DNA from: Methylobacterium sp. WSM2598
Lineage (GTDB): Bacteria; Pseudomonadota; Alphaproteobacteria; Rhizobiales; Beijerinckiaceae
Assembly (NCBI RefSeq): GCF_000379105.1
Contig: NZ_KB900609.1
Coordinates: 503,781 to 567,780, forward strand
DNA length: 64,000 nt
Direction of reading: 5' to 3'
Shown: positions 10,826 through 19,001 of the stretch, piece by piece
Layout of the letters: the number at the start of each line of letters is the position of its first letter
Numbering within the stretch: the first letter of the stretch is position 1
The notes under the pieces: model-generated
The model's input: the letters and a program-made list of their open reading frames with translations, nothing else
The model's database searches: none
Told to the model about the DNA's origin: nothing
Position numbers and translations under genes: made by a program

Positions 10826-11146
10826 TTGGCCAAGGATCTCCTTGAGGACCTGCTGGATCGCGCCGCCAGGGCGATCGGCCACAGCAGGCGGCTCCACGCG
10901 GAGGCCGAGCGCCTGCGCCGGGACTGCTTCGAACTCACGCGGCACTTCACCGCGCAGGTGGTGGGGATGCGGCTCGACATCGTCGCGGCGCGCGGGCGGG
11001 CCGCAGGTCTCGCGGGCCGGCGCGTCCCCGCCGACCTCGCGCTCCGGCCCGACGCTCCGGAGCCCGGGCGGCACGGCGAGGGCCCGGGCCGGGAGCGCAC
11101 CGCGACCGGCCCGCCCGCCACGCCGAGGCTGCGCGCCCTGACCTGA
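10826..11146 (+). CDS. Small hypothetical protein, helical
   Basis: A 106-residue protein not assigned to any family. The first 55 residues (starting MAKDLLEDLLDRAARAIG) are predicted to be amphipathic helix rich in Leu, Arg and Glu; the C-terminal half is Arg/Pro/Gly-rich and probably disordered. The TTG at 10826 is preferred over GTG 10808 because GGGAGG lies six bases upstream. Codon usage in this frame is convincing and no better frame exists on either strand. No function can be proposed. Confidence 0.5.
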   Translation: MAKDLLEDLLDRAARAIGHSRRLHAEAERLRRDCFELTRHFTAQVVGMRLDIVAARGRAAGLAGRRVPADLALRPDAPEPGRHGEGPGRERTATGPPATPRLRALT

Positions 11147-11268
11147 TCCCGCGGGCCCGCGCCGGCCACTTGAACGGGCCCGCGATGGCGAGCCAGCGCT
11201 TCGCCCGTCGGGGGCCCGACCTGCCGCGGGAATTCGGCGCGGAACCGGCCGGCTCCCGCGGAGCCGGC

Positions 11269-11976
11269 TCAGACCGCCCCGGCCCGCGCCGCCGCCATCC
11301 GGTCGCGGGCGACCTCGACCGGCAGCGCCGGCGCCTGCCGGCCGATCCCGAGCGCCTCGTCCAGGATCGCCACCGCCTCCGCCCAGGAATCGGGGGAGAA
11401 CAGGGCGGCGGCCTCCGCGGCGTCCGCGGCCGAGCGGGCGTCGATCTCGGCCGCGAAGGTGGCGGCCCGGCAGGCCGCCGCCGCCCGCGCGCCGCGGACC
11501 CAGATCCCGCCGCGCGCCGCCGCATCCGCGACCGCGCCCGCCGCCCAGGCCCCCGCCCGCGCGGCGGGCACGGCGCCGGCGAGGTCCGCCGCCGCCCGGC
11601 AGGCCGCGGCGTGACGGTCGAGCCCGACCTGCTCCAGCACCGGCGGCAGCAGGCGGCGCACCGTCTGCACGGTCAGGTGATGCGTGCGGGCCGCCTCGAC
11701 CGCGACGGTGTCGGCCGAGCCGGCGAGGCGCAGCACGAAGGCCATCAGCCGCGGTCGCTCGGCATCCGGCATCGCATCGTTGAGGCCGAGCGCGTAGGAA
11801 GCGAGCGGGCGGGAGAAGCAGGGCGGGCAATCGGCCGAGGAGCGGATGGCCCGGTAGGGCAGCCCGGCCGCCACCATGGCGGCCTCGTTGATGCAGGTAC
11901 CGCCGTCCGGCCCCGGGAAGGCGTGCGAGCCCGGCAGCAGCCGCCAGCGAAGGATGTGGTCGAACGCGCCGCGCAT
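11269..11976 (-). CDS. Conserved hypothetical protein
   Basis: A 235-residue protein I recognise only as a family of unknown function. The N-terminal half is conserved-looking: a FPGPDGGTCINEAA segment, then DCPPCFSR with two cysteines, then YALGLNDAMPDAERPRLMAFVLRLAGS. The C-terminal half is Ala-rich with many AA and AR pairs and is probably helical. No signal peptide or membrane segment. It is the last of three same-strand genes (with 12038-12337 and 12334-12462), 61 bp downstream of the second, and may form an operon with them. Confidence 0.7.
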   Translation of the reverse strand: MRGAFDHILRWRLLPGSHAFPGPDGGTCINEAAMVAAGLPYRAIRSSADCPPCFSRPLASYALGLNDAMPDAERPRLMAFVLRLAGSADTVAVEAARTHHLTVQTVRRLLPPVLEQVGLDRHAAACRAAADLAGAVPAARAGAWAAGAVADAAARGGIWVRGARAAAACRAATFAAEIDARSAADAAEAAALFSPDSWAEAVAILDEALGIGRQAPALPVEVARDRMAAARAGAV

Positions 11977-12037
11977 GAGACCTCCGGTGCGGACGTCCCG
12001 AAGCTGACACGGTTCGCGGCCCGGGGCGAGCCCGATC

Positions 12038-12337
12038 TCAGGCTGTCCCGGCCGCCGGCAGCGCCGCCAGGTCCGGCAGCGCCCCCTCGGCGGGGGCGCC
12101 GGCCAGGGCGGCTTCGAGCCGGACCAAGTCCTCCTCCGCGTCCGGCCGCCAGCCGCAGCCGCAGACGGGCCGGTCGCCGTGCAGCGCGGCCACCTGCCGG
12201 TAGAGGTCGCCGACCGCGCCGGCCGCCGCCTCCAGGGCCGCCATCGGCGGCATCGGGTTGCGCTCCAGGGTCTGCCAGAAGGCCCGGGCGAGGGCCCGCG
12301 CCACCAGCTCCCGCGCCGGGAGGTCCCGCCCGCTCAC
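12038..12337 (-). CDS. Small hypothetical protein
   Basis: A 99-residue protein with an N-terminal helix (ELVARALARAFWQTLERNP), a CGCGW cysteine pair near residue 65 and an Ala-rich tail. No known domain is recognised. The GTG at 12337 overlaps the stop of the 42-codon ORF upstream (GTGA), and GGGGAGGG lies about ten bases upstream, so translational coupling is likely. It probably belongs with the 235-residue gene downstream. Confidence 0.6.
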   Translation of the reverse strand: MSGRDLPARELVARALARAFWQTLERNPMPPMAALEAAAGAVGDLYRQVAALHGDRPVCGCGWRPDAEEDLVRLEAALAGAPAEGALPDLAALPAAGTA

Positions 12338-12462
12338 CGCCCCGCCCTCCCCGGCCCGTCGCCGAGGCGGTCGACGACGTGGTCGAGGCGCAGGCGCGGC
12401 ACCGGCCAGCCCTCCCGCAGCAACCCGAGACATCCCTGGATCAGGCTCAAGGCACGCACCAT
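12334..12462 (-). CDS. 42-residue hypothetical ORF coupled to the next gene
   Basis: A short ORF beginning MVRALSLIQGCLGLLREGW and ending in a Gly/Arg-rich tail. ATG 12462 has GAGGGA upstream, and the TGA stop overlaps the GTG start of the following gene by four bases, the same coupling used by clear genes elsewhere in the window. It has no recognisable domain. It could be a real small protein or an upstream ORF whose translation controls the next gene. Confidence 0.45.
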   Translation of the reverse strand: MVRALSLIQGCLGLLREGWPVPRLRLDHVVDRLGDGPGRAGR

Positions 12463-12588
12463 CGCGGGCTCCCTCGCGGCGCCGACAATCAAGAAGACCG
12501 GCGCGTCCGCGCGACGCGGACGTCAGGGCCGGCAGCGAAGGAATGCGATGATTTACAGGCCGAAGCAAGTGCCGATACGAAGATTGGA

Positions 12589-12617
12589 TTGTTTCAATAT
12601 TTGAGTTTTTCTATACT
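12589..12617 (+). promoter_or_regulatory. Candidate sigma-70-type promoter before the DUF3297 gene
   Basis: In an unusually AT-rich island (about 12540-12620), TTGTTT (12589-12594) is separated by exactly 17 bases from TATACT (12612-12617). It is about 95 bp upstream of the DUF3297 start and is one of the best sigma-70-like matches in this GC-rich window. Confidence 0.55.
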
Positions 12618-12712
12618 GAAGGAACCGGCCGGCGCGGGCGGCGGCGGGAGGTTGGCAGGGCGGGCCGGAGCCGGTAGGGAGCGCCCGCCGACAGCCGAGA
12701 AGGCCCTCACCG

Positions 12713-12985
12713 ATGACCGACACCCCTCCGGACCGCCTCTGCACCGATCCGCGCAGCCCCTTCCACGACGCCGACGCCCTCGAGCGCGGGGTGGGCGTGC
12801 GCGTCAAGGGCGTGGAGAAGACCAACGTCGAGGAATATTGCGTGAGCGAGGGCTGGGTGCGCCTCGCCGCCGGCAATGCCCGCGACCGGTTCGGCAACCC
12901 GATGACGATCAAGCTGAAGGGGCCGGTCGAGCCCTATTTCAGGGGGCCGCGGCGCCAGGAGGGCTCGCCCCCGGCCGAGGGCTGA
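12713..12985 (+). CDS. DUF3297 family protein
   Basis: A 90-residue protein clearly of the DUF3297 family, with characteristic blocks PPDRLCTDPRSPFHD, VEKTNVEEYCVSEGWVRLA and GNPMTIKLKGPVEPYF. The family is widespread in proteobacteria and has no assigned biochemical role; the fold is expected to be a small soluble beta-rich domain. It has its own promoter-like sequence about 95 bp upstream. The last 47 bp overlap the 3' end of the convergent VOC gene, so the C-terminal tails of both proteins are encoded by the same DNA. Confidence 0.88.
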   Translation: MTDTPPDRLCTDPRSPFHDADALERGVGVRVKGVEKTNVEEYCVSEGWVRLAAGNARDRFGNPMTIKLKGPVEPYFRGPRRQEGSPPAEG

Positions 12986-13475
12986 GCGCGCGCAGGGACG
13001 CGAGGTCGAGCCGCGCCGTGGTCATCCGCAGCATCCCGGCGGAGTCCCGGGGCCACTCGGCCTCGGGCCGGTCCCAGTAGAGTTCGAGCCCGTTCCGGTC
13101 CGGATCGTCGAGGTAGAGCGCCTGGCTCACGCCGTGGTCGCTGGCCCCGGTGAGCGGGATGCCCGCCGCCTCGAGCCGGGCGAGCGCGTCCGCCAGCGCG
13201 ACCCGGCTCGGGTACAGGATCGCGGCGTGGTAGAGGCCGGTCGTGCCCGGAGCCGGCCGGGGGCCGCCCCGGCTCTCCCAGGTGTTGAGCCCGATATGGT
13301 GGTGGTAGCCGCCCGCCGACACGAAGGCGGCCTGGTGGCCGTAGCGCTGCATGAGCCCGAAGCCGAGCACGCCGCAGTAGAAGGCCAGCGCCCGGTCGAG
13401 GTCGGCGACCTTGAGGTGCACGTGCCCGATGCGGGTGCCGGGATCGATCGGCGCGGGAGTGAGGGTCTCGCCCAT
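12939..13475 (-). CDS. VOC (glyoxalase/extradiol dioxygenase) family protein
   Basis: A 178-residue vicinal-oxygen-chelate protein. Metal-ligand positions are visible: the His in RIGHVHLKVADLDRALAFY, the HHHIGLNTWES block and the Glu in NGLELYWDRP. Blocks such as QRYGHQAAFVSAGGYHHHIG resemble CatE-like catechol 2,3-dioxygenase relatives. The protein is half the length of a two-module dioxygenase, so it has one full module and may dimerise. ATG 13475 was chosen because the fold starts soon after it. It lies 10 bp from the DoxX gene, same strand, probably one operon that the divergent LysR regulator may control. Confidence 0.85.
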   Translation of the reverse strand: MGETLTPAPIDPGTRIGHVHLKVADLDRALAFYCGVLGFGLMQRYGHQAAFVSAGGYHHHIGLNTWESRGGPRPAPGTTGLYHAAILYPSRVALADALARLEAAGIPLTGASDHGVSQALYLDDPDRNGLELYWDRPEAEWPRDSAGMLRMTTARLDLASLRALSPRPGASPPGAAAP

Positions 13476-13485
13476 CGGGTCGGCC

Positions 13486-13884
13486 TCACGCCTCGCGGGT
13501 GACCGCGTAGCGGCCGTTGCCCAGCAGCGCCTGGACCACCAGGGCGACGGCCCAGAAGGCGACGAATTCCCAGCCGCCGCCCGGGTTCTGGGCGAGGAAG
13601 CCGTTGGCGGCATGCACCGTGACGATGGCGCCGAGGAGGATCGGCAGCAGGGCCAGGGCGACCCAGCGGGCGTAGAGGCCGAGGATGAGCGCGAGGCCGC
13701 CGAGCACCTCGGCGGCGATCCCCGCGTAGGCGAGGGCCGCCGGAAGGCCGAGCTTGCCGAAGAAGGCCGCCGTGCCGGCCGGCGTGAAGACCAGGAGCTT
13801 CACGCCGGCATGGGCGAGGAAGAGGCCGCCGAGGGAGACGCGCAGGAGCAGTGCGGCGTAGGGGCTGGTTCGGGTCGCGGTCAT
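13486..13884 (-). CDS. DoxX family membrane protein
   Basis: A 132-residue membrane protein with four predicted transmembrane helices. The DoxX family pattern is visible: LLLRVSLGGLFLAHAGVKL at the start, AYAGIAAEVLGGLALILGLYAR in the middle and WEFVAFWAVALVVQALLG at the end. DoxX proteins are associated with redox and quinone metabolism, but a specific reaction is not assigned. ATG 13884 precedes the first helix. It is the first gene of a likely two-gene operon with the VOC protein, and its upstream region is shared with the divergent LysR gene. Confidence 0.85.
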   Translation of the reverse strand: MTATRTSPYAALLLRVSLGGLFLAHAGVKLLVFTPAGTAAFFGKLGLPAALAYAGIAAEVLGGLALILGLYARWVALALLPILLGAIVTVHAANGFLAQNPGGGWEFVAFWAVALVVQALLGNGRYAVTREA

Positions 13885-13980
13885 GCGGGCAGGTCCGGTT
13901 GGGGGAAGTCCGGTTGGGGTGAGGTCCGACGGGAGGCAGCCCGTACGCGGTGGCAGGATCACTACCCCTGTTCCGACCCG

Positions 13981-13998
13981 GGGATAATCCGCTATTCC
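13981..13998. promoter_or_regulatory. Imperfect dyad between doxX and lysR (candidate LysR site)
   Basis: GGGATAATCCGCTATTCC is an imperfect inverted repeat around a CCG centre, about 40 bp before the LysR GTG start and about 100 bp before the divergent DoxX start. LysR regulators usually bind such dyads in the shared divergent promoter. The same intergenic segment also contains GTCCGGTTGGGG repeated in tandem around 13893-13920. Confidence 0.35.
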
Positions 13999-14035
13999 GG
14001 CCATTCAGCTCATCCTGGCAGAGTGAGGCGGGACC

Positions 14036-14950
14036 GTGCTCGATCGCGTCACCGGCATGCAGGTCTTCGTCCGGGTCGCGGGCCTCGGCAGCTTCGCGGC
14101 GGCCGGCCGGTCGCTCGGCCTGTCGCAGACCGGGGTCACCAAGCACGTGACGGCCCTGGAGGAGCGGCTCGGCACCCGCCTCCTCCACCGCAGCACCCGG
14201 CGCCTGACCCTGACCGAGGCCGGGCGCGGCTACCTGGAGGCCTGCGAGCGCATCCTGGCGGAGATCACCGAGGCCGAGGCCGCGGCGCGGGCCGAGGCGC
14301 TGGAGCCGACCGGCACGCTGCGCCTCAACGTGCCGCTCTCCTTCGGGGTACGGGAGATCGCGCCCGCCCTGGCGGCGTTCACGGCGGCGCACCCGGCCCT
14401 GCAGGTCGATCTCGGCCTCAGCGACCGCGCGGTGGACCTGATCGAGGAGGGCTGGGACATGGCGGTGCGGATCGGGTACCTGCGCGATTCGGCCCTGGTC
14501 TCCCGCTTCCTGGCGCCGTGCCGGCTGCTCCTCTGCGCCGCGCCGGATTACCTCGCGGCGCGGGGCCGGCCGCGCCGGCCGGAGGATCTCGGCCGGCACA
14601 ATTGCCTCGGCTACACGCTGGCGAGCAGCGGCGGCTGGCGCTTCGGCGGCCGCGCCTACGCGGTGACGGGCAACCTGCGTGCCTCGAACGGCGACGCGCT
14701 GGTGGCCGCCGCCGTGGCGGGCCAGGGCCTGATCTACCAGCCGAGCTTCATCGTGGGGGACGCCCTGCGCGCGGGGCGCCTCGTCGCCCTCGACCTCGGG
14801 GCCCCGCCCTCCGTCCTGCCGATCCATGCCCTGGTGCCGCCGGGCCGGCGCCAGCCCGCGAAGGTGCGGGCCTGCGTGGCGTTCCTGGCGGACCGGTTCA
14901 CGGGCGAGCCCGTCTGGGACAGGGGGCTGCCGGAGCCCGTGGCGCCCTGA
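14036..14950 (+). CDS. LysR family transcriptional regulator
   Basis: A 304-residue regulator. The winged helix-turn-helix covers about residues 4-62 (VFVRVAGLGSFAAAGRSLGLSQTGVTKHVTALEERLG followed by LLHRSTRRLTLTEAG). The co-inducer-binding domain from about residue 90 belongs to the CrgA/AaeR-like group (RLNVPLSFG, DLIEEGWDMAVRIG). The start is GTG 14036. It is divergent from the doxX-VOC pair with about 150 bp between, the classical arrangement for a LysR activator and its target. Inducer unknown. Confidence 0.92.
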   Translation: MLDRVTGMQVFVRVAGLGSFAAAGRSLGLSQTGVTKHVTALEERLGTRLLHRSTRRLTLTEAGRGYLEACERILAEITEAEAAARAEALEPTGTLRLNVPLSFGVREIAPALAAFTAAHPALQVDLGLSDRAVDLIEEGWDMAVRIGYLRDSALVSRFLAPCRLLLCAAPDYLAARGRPRRPEDLGRHNCLGYTLASSGGWRFGGRAYAVTGNLRASNGDALVAAAVAGQGLIYQPSFIVGDALRAGRLVALDLGAPPSVLPIHALVPPGRRQPAKVRACVAFLADRFTGEPVWDRGLPEPVAP

Positions 14951-14990
14951 GCAGAGTGGCCCCGCGCCACTCTGGCCGGCTCTCGATCTT

Positions 14991-15142
14991 GCATCATTCT
15001 CGCCGCCGAACCGGTGGCCACTTCGGCGAGTGATGCTTGGTCGTGCATCATTGTTTCCGCCGAACCGTGACCACTTCGGCGAATGATGCTTGTTCCTGCA
15101 TCATTCTTTCCGCCGAACCGTGACCACTTCGGCGAATGATGC
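14991..15142. repeat. Three tandem copies of a 45-bp hairpin repeat
   Basis: Copies at 14991-15036, 15045-15089 and 15098-15142, period 53-54 bp. Each starts GCATCATT and ends GATGC, with inner arms CGCCGAA and TTCGGCG, so each can fold into a long hairpin with a small central loop. Sequence between copies is only 8 bp. They fill the gap between the lysR stop and the uvrB start. A degenerate fourth copy lies alone at about 19911-19956. This looks like a REP-type extragenic palindrome cluster. Confidence 0.85.
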
Positions 15143-15237
15143 TGAGGCGCCCCGCCTCCCCGCCCCGCCTCCGCCCGGCGCGCGATGCCGCGGCGAGCCG
15201 CCTTTCTCCCCGGGCCGATCGGCTCCATATTCCGCCC

Positions 15238-18030
15238 ATGCCCGCCCCGAAGAAACCGCGCCCGTCCTCGGCCAAGGCGTCGAAGCCCGAACTGAAGCCG
15301 CTGGATCCCTTCCTCGCCGAATTGCTGAACCCGGCCCTCAACCGCGAGCGGCTGCCCGCGCCGGAGCCGCAGGCGGCGCCGGAGCCCGGGCCGCGCCGGC
15401 GCGGGCGGCCCCGGAAGGCCGAGCCCGGATTCGGCGAGGCGCCGCAGGCCGCCTTCGCGCACGGCGCAGGAGCGCCGCCGCGCGGCGCCGCGCCGGCGCG
15501 CGGCACCGTGACGGACGTCGATCCGGCCCTCGCCAAGTCCCTCGGCCTGCGCACCCCCGACGACGGGCCGGACCTCGCCGAGGAGCCGGGCGCCTCGCTC
15601 GCCGCGGCCGGGGTCTCGGCCACGGTCGACGCGCTCACCAAGCTCCTCACCGAGGGCAACCCGCTGTTCAAGGACGGCAAGCCCTGGGTGCCGCACCGGC
15701 CGGAGCGGCCGCAGAAATCCGAGGGCGGCGTTGCCTTCCGGCTGAAATCCGATTTCAGCCCGGCCGGCGACCAGCCCAAGGCCATCGCCGACCTCGTCGA
15801 GGGCGTGCGGCGCAGCGAGCGCGACCAGGTGCTGCTCGGCGTCACCGGCTCCGGCAAGACCTTCACGATGGCCAAGGTCATCGAGGAGACCCAGCGCCCC
15901 GCCCTCATCCTGGCCCCGAACAAGACGCTCGCCGCCCAGCTCTACGGCGAGTTCAAGGCCTTCTTCCCCGACAACGCGGTCGAGTACTTCGTCTCGTACT
16001 ACGATTATTATCAGCCCGAAGCCTACGTGCCGCGCTCCGACACCTTCATCGAGAAGGAATCGTCGATCAACGAGCAGATCGACCGGATGCGCCACTCGGC
16101 CACGCGGGCGCTGCTGGAGCGCGACGACGTCATCATCGTCGCCTCGGTCTCCTGCATCTACGGCATCGGCTCGGTGGAGACCTACACGGCGATGTCGTTC
16201 ACGGTGACGCTGGGCGAGCGCATCGAGCAGCGCCAGCTCATCGCCGACCTCGTGGCCCTGCAGTACAAGCGGATCCAGTCCGACTTCGCCCGCGGGACCT
16301 TCCGGGTGCGCGGCGACGTGATCGAGCTCTGGCCGGCCCACCTGGAGGATCGCGGCTGGCGCATCGGCCTGTTCGGCGACGAGGTCGAGGCGATCACGGA
16401 ATTCGACCCGCTCACCGGCAAGACCATCAACCCGCTGAAATTCGTCAAGATCTACGCCAACAGCCACTACGTGACGCCGCGCCCGACCCTCCAGCAGGCG
16501 GTCAAGGGCATCAAGGACGAGCTGAAGTGGCGGGTCGAGGAGCTGACCCGGATGGGCCGGCTGATCGAGGCGCAGCGGCTGGAGCAGCGCTGCACCTTCG
16601 ACCTGGAGATGATCGAGGCGACGGGCGCCTGCAACGGCATCGAGAACTACTCGCGCTACCTGACGGGCCGCAAGCCGGGCGAGCCGCCCCCGACCCTGTT
16701 CGAGTACCTGCCCGACAACGCCCTCGTCTTCACGGACGAGAGCCACGTCACGATCTCGCAGATCGGCGGCATGTACCGGGGCGACTTCCGCCGCAAGGCG
16801 ACCCTCGCCGAGTACGGGTTCCGCCTGCCCTCCTGCCTCGACAACCGGCCGCTGCGCTTCGAGGAATGGGACGCGATGCGGCCGCAATCGGTCCACGTCT
16901 CGGCGACGCCGGCCAAGTGGGAGATGGAGCAGACCGGCGGCGTCTTCGTCGAGCAGGTCATCCGCCCGACCGGCCTCGTCGACCCGGAGGTGATCATCCG
17001 CCCGGCCCGCTCCCAGGTGGACGACCTGCTCGGGGAGGTGAAGGAGGTCGCCGCCGCGGGCTACCGGACCCTGGTCACCACGCTCACCAAGCGCATGGCC
17101 GAGGACCTGACCGAGTACCTGCACGAGAACGGGGTGCGGGTGCGCTACATGCACTCGGACATCGACACGCTGGAGCGGATCGAGATCATCCGCGACCTGC
17201 GGCTCGGCGCCTTCGACGTGCTGATCGGCATCAACCTGCTGCGCGAGGGGCTCGACATCCCGGAATGCGCGCTGGTCGCGATCCTGGACGCGGACAAGGA
17301 GGGGTTCCTGCGCTCCGAGACCTCGCTGATCCAGACGATCGGCCGCGCGGCCCGCAACGCGGAGGGGCGGGTGATCCTCTACGCGGACCAGCGCACCGGC
17401 TCGATGGACCGGGCCATCGCCGAGACCGAGCGGCGCCGGGCCAAGCAGCTCGCCTACAATGCCGAGCACGGCATCACGCCCCAGAGCGTGAAGCGCAACA
17501 TCGCCGACATCCTGGAGAGCGTCTTCGAGCGCGACCACGTCCAGGTGGACACGGGACTGGCCAAGGGCGGCGTCACGGTCGGCCACAACCTCAAGGCCGT
17601 GATGGCGGATCTGGAGAAGCGCATGCGCGCGGCCGCCGCCGACCTCGACTTCGAGGAGGCGGCGCGGCTGCGCGACGAGCTCAAGCGGCTCCAGGCGACG
17701 GAACTCGCCATCGCGGAGGACCCGCTGGCCCGCCAGGGGGCGGTGGAGGACCAGGCCGGGCGCTACGGCGAGAAGGGCGGGCGGCGCCGCTACGGCCGCA
17801 ACGCCGACCTGCCGCCGGGCACCGGCGGGGCGGAGGAGCCGCTCGGGTCCGGGCCGCTGGGCAAGGGCGTGTCGGACGAGGGCACCCGCATCCGCAAGCC
17901 GACCCTCGACGAGATGGGGCCGGGGACCGACCGGGAGATCCCGATCTTCACCGAGCGGCCGGCGGCGCGCTCGACGCAGGGCTTCCCGGGGCAGCGGCCG
18001 AAATACAAGGGCCGCAAGGGGCGGGGCTGA
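15238..18030 (+). CDS. uvrB: Excinuclease ABC subunit B
   Basis: A 930-residue damage-recognition helicase of nucleotide excision repair, acting with UvrA, UvrC and UvrD. After a roughly 160-residue Pro/Ala/Arg-rich extension, the standard protein begins at [17 protein letters not shown]. Walker A is [13 protein letters not shown], the DNA-gripping beta-hairpin includes [21 protein letters not shown] is in VFTDESHVT, and the UVR motif is at [26 protein letters not shown] near residue 790. A further 130-residue charged tail follows. ATG 15238 was preferred over an in-frame ATG at 15136 inside the hairpin array. No canonical LexA box was found upstream. The TGA stop is the first three bases of a repeat element. 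Confidence 0.97.
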   Translation: MPAPKKPRPSSAKASKPELKPLDPFLAELLNPALNRERLPAPEPQAAPEPGPRRRGRPRKAEPGFGEAPQAAFAHGAGAPPRGAAPARGTVTDVDPALAKSLGLRTPDDGPDLAEEPGASLAAAGVSATVDALTKLLTEGNPLFKDGKPWVPHRPERPQKSEGGVAFRLKSDFSPAGDQPKAIADLVEGVRRSERDQVLLGVTGSGKTFTMAKVIEETQRPALILAPNKTLAAQLYGEFKAFFPDNAVEYFVSYYDYYQPEAYVPRSDTFIEKESSINEQIDRMRHSATRALLERDDVIIVASVSCIYGIGSVETYTAMSFTVTLGERIEQRQLIADLVALQYKRIQSDFARGTFRVRGDVIELWPAHLEDRGWRIGLFGDEVEAITEFDPLTGKTINPLKFVKIYANSHYVTPRPTLQQAVKGIKDELKWRVEELTRMGRLIEAQRLEQRCTFDLEMIEATGACNGIENYSRYLTGRKPGEPPPTLFEYLPDNALVFTDESHVTISQIGGMYRGDFRRKATLAEYGFRLPSCLDNRPLRFEEWDAMRPQSVHVSATPAKWEMEQTGGVFVEQVIRPTGLVDPEVIIRPARSQVDDLLGEVKEVAAAGYRTLVTTLTKRMAEDLTEYLHENGVRVRYMHSDIDTLERIEIIRDLRLGAFDVLIGINLLREGLDIPECALVAILDADKEGFLRSETSLIQTIGRAARNAEGRVILYADQRTGSMDRAIAETERRRAKQLAYNAEHGITPQSVKRNIADILESVFERDHVQVDTGLAKGGVTVGHNLKAVMADLEKRMRAAAADLDFEEAARLRDELKRLQATELAIAEDPLARQGAVEDQAGRYGEKGGRRRYGRNADLPPGTGGAEEPLGSGPLGKGVSDEGTRIRKPTLDEMGPGTDREIPIFTERPAARSTQGFPGQRPKYKGRKGRG

Positions 18031-18187
18031 TCCGACATCCGACGGATTGCGTCGCCCTCTCCCATTTCGGCCATGCGGAGGTCGGCGTCGCTCAGGCGCC
18101 GCGCGGGCTCGCGATCCGGGATCTGCTTGGATCAACCGGATCCCGGATCGTCCGCTGTCCGGACGTGATCCTCCGGACAGCGGATGA
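18028..18187. repeat. Composite palindromic element, copy A
   Basis: A 160-bp copy of an interspersed element found six times here. Order: a hairpin module with a CCGACATCCG-like arm, the conserved linker GCTCAGGCGCCGCGCGGGCT, a GATCCGGGATC...GATCCCGGATC hairpin, and a CCGCTGTCCGG...CCGGACAGCGG hairpin. This is the only copy with both types of distal hairpin. It starts TGATCC, of which TGA is the uvrB stop, and ends GGATGA five bases before the stop of the convergent ABC ATPase gene. Confidence 0.85.
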
Positions 18188-18192
18188 GGCGC

Positions 18193-18996
18193 TCAGTCCA
18201 CCGCCGCCCCGCTCAGCTCGGCCTGGGTGAAGCGCTGCTGCTCCTCCATGACCAGCCCGGCGAGGTCGCGCTTGAGGGCGTTGAACTCCGCCGAGGCGGT
18301 GTCGCGCGGGCGCGCCAGCGGCACCGCGATGTCGCGCTTCAGGCGCCCCGGCCGGTAGGTCAGCACCAGGATCCGATCGGCGAGGTAGATCGCCTCCTCG
18401 ATCGAGTGGGTCACGAACACGATCGTCTTGCGGTACTCGGCCCAGATCCGCAGCAACTCGTCCTGCAGGGTGCGGCGGGTCAGCGCGTCGAGGGCGCCGA
18501 AGGGCTCGTCCATCAGCATCACGGGCGGGTCGAGGGCGAGAATCCGCGCGATGGCGACGCGCTGGCGCATGCCGCCCGACAGGTCCTTGGGGAAGCGGCC
18601 CAGGAACTCGGACAGGCCGAGCGTGCGGGCGATGCGCGCCGCCGCCGCCTCCGCCTCTCCCCGCCCCACGCCCTTGATGTCGAGGCCGAAGCGGATGTTC
18701 TGGGCCACCGTCATCCAGGGGAACAGGGCGTATTCCTGAAAGACCATGCCGCGGTCCGGCCCGGGCTCGGCCACCGGCCGCCCGCCGACCCGGATGGAGC
18801 CGCCGGTGAGCGGCGCGAATCCCGCGATGGCGTTGAGGAGCGTGGACTTGCCGCAGCCCGAGGGCCCGAGCAGGCACACGAACTCCCCCTCCGGAACGTG
18901 GGCGGTGACGCCCTCCAGCGCCACCACGGCGTGGTCGCCGGCCCCGAACACCTTCGAGGCCCGGTCGATCGCGATCTCGGCGGAATCCCGGCTCAT
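18193..18996 (-). CDS. ABC transporter ATP-binding protein, NitT/TauT type
   Basis: A 267-residue cytoplasmic ATPase energising uptake through the adjacent permease. Walker A GPSGCGKST, Q-loop MVFQEYALFPWMTV, signature LSGGMRQRVAIARILA and Walker B VMLMDEPFGALD are intact. It closely resembles the SsuB/TauB/NrtD ATPases that serve sulfonate, taurine, nitrate or related importers. ATG 18996 lies five bases after the permease stop, so the genes form an operon. The binding protein gene follows the same strand upstream at 20123-21103, separated by repeat DNA. Substrate unknown. Confidence 0.92.
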   Translation of the reverse strand: MSRDSAEIAIDRASKVFGAGDHAVVALEGVTAHVPEGEFVCLLGPSGCGKSTLLNAIAGFAPLTGGSIRVGGRPVAEPGPDRGMVFQEYALFPWMTVAQNIRFGLDIKGVGRGEAEAAAARIARTLGLSEFLGRFPKDLSGGMRQRVAIARILALDPPVMLMDEPFGALDALTRRTLQDELLRIWAEYRKTIVFVTHSIEEAIYLADRILVLTYRPGRLKRDIAVPLARPRDTASAEFNALKRDLAGLVMEEQQRFTQAELSGAAVD

Positions 18997-19001
18997 CCGT
19001 G

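Noticed and set aside
14991..15142. CRISPR-like array before uvrB
   Set aside because: Only 8 bp separate the 45-bp units and each unit is itself a full hairpin; this is a REP-like cluster.
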